Assembly (NCBI GenBank): GCA_016190625.1 | Contig: JACPQF010000010.1 | Span: forward strand, 1-33,132 | Reading direction: 5' to 3' | DNA: 33,132 nucleotides | DNA from: Chloroflexota bacterium | GTDB taxonomy: Bacteria; Chloroflexota; Dehalococcoidia; JACPQF01 | Part shown: one piece after another, positions 31,333-33,132 of the stretch | Layout: each line of letters starts with the position of its first letter | Position numbering within the stretch: position 1 is the first letter of the stretch | Notes under the pieces: model-generated | What the model was told of the DNA's origin: nothing | Seen by the model: the letters and a program-made list of their open reading frames with translations, nothing else | The model's database searches: none | Position numbers and translations under genes: made by a program

Positions 31333-31899
31333 ATGATTACCAACAGTGAGATCTACGGCCCGCGCTCACCTCGCCCGGTATGGGTGTACACGCTTGACTG
31401 CGTTTATGCGGGCCTCACCCATCTTTACCGGGGTGAGCACCTGCTCGATTTTCTCAACGACGCCACTGCCAGAGACAAAGGTTTTCTCCAGGTGGAGAGC
31501 CTACGTCTGTGGGAACGGTCGGCAGCGTCTCAGGAAAGCGCGCTGTCTGTAGCGGTGAACGTGCACCAGATCCTGCTGGCCTGGGAAGCAGGCGCCAAGC
31601 CGCAAGTCGGACCAGAGATGACACGTAAGCGCTCGATCGCCGTTCGCCTCGGGCTTCAAGGTCAGTTAGTCGTGCTAGGAATTCTCCATTGCGCGCCTGC
31701 CGAGAGCGTAGTGAATATGCTGCACCGGCGGGAGCGATTCCTTCCTCTGACGGACGTACACCTCAGTCCAGCCACTTGGGACGGTGTGACATCACTGCCC
31801 TTCTTGGCCGTGAACAAGGAATACCTGGTATCGGTGCGCGAGGTCGCCATAGCGGCAGTAGATGCCGGTCCAGGTGTCCTTCAAGCAGGATGCAGATGA
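31333..31899 (+). CDS. Unrecognised protein with two tandem beta-rich repeats
   Basis: A 188-aa protein I cannot assign firmly. It looks like a duplication. The first copy has VYAGLTHLYRGEHLLDFLND and ends VNVHQILLAWE; the second has VVLGILHCAPAESVVNMLHR, then ERFLPLTDVHL and VNKEYLVSVRE. The DFLN ... F-LPLTD ... VNK pattern resembles small uncharacterised domains (DUF6812-like), from memory only. ATG 31333 is preferred to the frame start at 31318; GGGAG lies ~9 nt upstream. No catalytic motif or signal peptide is visible. Confidence 0.6.
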   Translation: MITNSEIYGPRSPRPVWVYTLDCVYAGLTHLYRGEHLLDFLNDATARDKGFLQVESLRLWERSAASQESALSVAVNVHQILLAWEAGAKPQVGPEMTRKRSIAVRLGLQGQLVVLGILHCAPAESVVNMLHRRERFLPLTDVHLSPATWDGVTSLPFLAVNKEYLVSVREVAIAAVDAGPGVLQAGCR

Positions 31900-31971
31900 G
31901 AGAGGTAACCACAAGATGGTCACGTTAAATTTCTTTGCCGGTAAGCTGATGGCGATTATGTCGACATCTCA

Positions 31972-32391
31972 TTATCGCGCAGGGGTGTAAGGGAATGAAA
32001 AGATAACCACAATGTTTCGTAGGTTCGCGCCATGGGCTAGTTGCCCTGAATGTACGTTAAGCATCGATCCGTGCGCCTGCCATCTGAAGACGGGATTACC
32101 GGAGACCCAACAACGCATCGATCTACCCCCGAGCCCATCGGGATCTGTGCTTGTTCGGCTGGCAATGCCCGGAGCTTGGGCGGCTATGTCGTAGTAAACC
32201 CTTTCCCACTGATCTGCGCTGACCATTTTCGGCCGGATTTCCCAGCGGTGTGAAAGAGTCTCTGAATGAAGCAAGGAGGTAGATGCGTATCTGCTATGCC
32301 GTTCCATATACTGTTGTAGGGAGACACCAGCGCGCTTGAGGAGGTCTTTGCGCTTGTTCCATTCTGTTTGCGTGTAATCGTATTCAGCCAT
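31972..32391 (-). CDS. Hypothetical protein downstream of the pilin-like gene
   Basis: A 139-aa frame. AAAGGAGTAAC before ATG 32391 is a good ribosome site, and the start is 38 nt after the pilin-like stop, suggesting co-transcription. The first ~70 residues look like a real helical protein (TQTEWNKRKDLLKRAGVSLQ, then SADQWERVYYDIAA). The rest is less protein-like, so a frameshift or degraded end is possible. Function unknown. Confidence 0.5.
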   Translation of the reverse strand: MAEYDYTQTEWNKRKDLLKRAGVSLQQYMERHSRYASTSLLHSETLSHRWEIRPKMVSADQWERVYYDIAAQAPGIASRTSTDPDGLGGRSMRCWVSGNPVFRWQAHGSMLNVHSGQLAHGANLRNIVVIFSFPYTPAR

Positions 32392-32429
32392 CTTCGTTAC
32401 TCCTTTGATTGAGGTGATACGGGAAGATG

Positions 32430-32924
32430 CTAGTAGTCGCCGCTGTCCAGAGTGTTGGTCACCTTGCCATTGGGAGCGACCCGCCATGAACTGGGCGTAT
32501 CGTCTGCATGGTTTGGCTCTTTCTGTAAGAAATCCGGCACGAATCTCTTGGTCACTCCCTCCGGCGTGGTAATGGAGGCTGCGAAATCGATTTGGGTATC
32601 GGCTATCAGCGTGTCCGCTTCCGGGCTGACGGGGAAGTAGTTCCTCGGGTGCTGGCCTCTGTAGCCATCTATGGCTCTCTGGACCTCGGCGATATCCGCG
32701 CTCTTGGTCGAGCGGCGGGCGGTGCTAGTCAAGCCCGAAGTGCTCACTGCCACTATTCCCGCCAAGACCGCCAGAGTAGCCATAACCACGGCAAGCTCGA
32801 GGGCCGTGAGACCTCGCTGGTTCCCCCATGCTCTGCCAGTGCGCCGCCAAGTCCCCAATCTCCGCTGTCCTTCCCCCGCCTTTCTCGCCACATCCAGGGG
32901 CGTACCAGCCAACTCGCCGACCAT
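32430..32924 (-). CDS. Type IV pilin / GspG-like pseudopilin
   Basis: A 164-aa protein with a class III signal: QRG followed by LTALELAVVMATLAVLAG. Cleavage after Gly would give a mature protein with Glu at position 5, as in type IV pilins and pseudopilins. The remaining domain has KSADIAEVQRAIDGYRGQHP, typical of pseudopilins. The leader would be ~37 residues from ATG 32924 (GAGG 7-8 nt upstream), longer than usual, so a later alternative start codon may be used. No assembly ATPase or peptidase genes lie in the window. Confidence 0.75.
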   Translation of the reverse strand: MVGELAGTPLDVARKAGEGQRRLGTWRRTGRAWGNQRGLTALELAVVMATLAVLAGIVAVSTSGLTSTARRSTKSADIAEVQRAIDGYRGQHPRNYFPVSPEADTLIADTQIDFAASITTPEGVTKRFVPDFLQKEPNHADDTPSSWRVAPNGKVTNTLDSGDY

Positions 32925-33015
32925 CGTCCAACCTCGATGGTAGCGGATCCGGCCCTTGTTTGTCGCCACCCATTCCCCAAACCCTACTGTTGCCTAGAAA
33001 CCCAGCCGAAAAGTC

Positions 33016-33044
33016 TTGCTGGTTTGGCTGATATGTAGTATAAT
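33016..33044 (+). promoter_or_regulatory. Promoter of the last gene
   Basis: TTGCTG (33016-33021) and a perfect TATAAT (33039-33044) are 17 nt apart, 28 nt before ATG 33073. Confidence 0.65.
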
Positions 33045-33072
33045 GCGTCCTAACATGCGAACGGAGGTTTGG

Positions 33073-33132
33073 TATGTTAGGAAGGCATTCTATGCAGGGT
33101 GGATTGTTTGAAGCGGACTATCTTCATCTCGA
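33073..33132 (+). CDS. Start of a gene cut by the window edge, possibly an IS transposase
   Basis: Only the first 20 codons are present (MLGRHSMQGGLFEADYLHL). GGAGG lies 5 nt upstream of ATG 33073, so the start is secure. The QGGLFEAD stretch resembles the N-terminus of some DDE transposases (IS1182-like) as I remember them; too little is visible to be sure. Confidence 0.45.

Overview
The window is GC-rich bacterial DNA of about 33 kb, apparently chromosomal. Its centrepiece is a complete-looking gas-vesicle (gvp) cluster. No gene fixes the phylum. The CDC48-type ATPase, GvpH and YfhO proteins, together with many GTAGGGGC-type inverted repeats, would suit Chloroflexota, while the 33-residue GvpC repeats and GvpV-like protein recall cyanobacterial clusters. 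Chloroflexota is only my best guess.

Layout. (1) 1-3.3 kb: a NarX/DegS-type histidine kinase with its NarL-type response regulator, then an Hsp20-like gene on the minus strand. (2) 3.5-14.8 kb, all plus strand: gvpA, gvpC, gvpN, a GvpV-like gene, gvpH, a CDC48-type double AAA ATPase, a GvpF-DnaJ fusion, gvpF, gvpG, a gvpF/L gene, an A/J/S-family gene, a fourth gvpF/L gene, a 48-codon ORF, gvpK and gvpJ. From gvpF to gvpK most genes overlap by 4-23 nt, so they look translationally coupled. The gaps before gvpA, gvpC, gvpN and the gvpF block hold repeated, strongly structured elements. (3) 14.9-15.6 kb: a TumE-family toxin-like gene with a small partner. (4) 15.86-23.66 kb: an integrated mobile element at a tRNA-Lys(UUU) gene, with integrase, two AlpA/Xis-like HTH proteins, a primase-helicase, zinc-ribbon proteins, an HExxH protein, a cluster of perfect palindromes, and repeats at both ends that look like integrase arm sites. 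No capsid, tail or conjugation genes are visible, so it resembles a phage satellite or small integrative element. (5) 23.8-33.1 kb: orphan HicB-like gene, galE, a YfhO-family membrane protein carrying an in-frame repeat insertion, a PAS-GGDEF diguanylate cyclase flanked by four miniature inverted-repeat elements, an unrecognised two-repeat protein, a pilin-like gene with an unrecognised partner, and the first codons of a possible transposase.

How it fits together. GvpA would build the vesicle shell and GvpC would stiffen it. The small A/J/S-type proteins, the four GvpF/L proteins, GvpG and GvpK would nucleate and extend it. GvpN, GvpH, the Hsp20-like protein, the J-domain on GvpF and the CDC48-type ATPase form an unusually rich chaperone/ATPase set. 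The adjacent two-component system is a plausible but unproven regulator.

The most interesting points are the GvpC with a C-terminal winged-helix-like domain, the GvpF-DnaJ fusion, two ~97-bp elements whose paired hairpin loops are complementary and covary, and a tRNA-Lys whose 3' half was replaced by the mobile element with compensatory T-stem changes.
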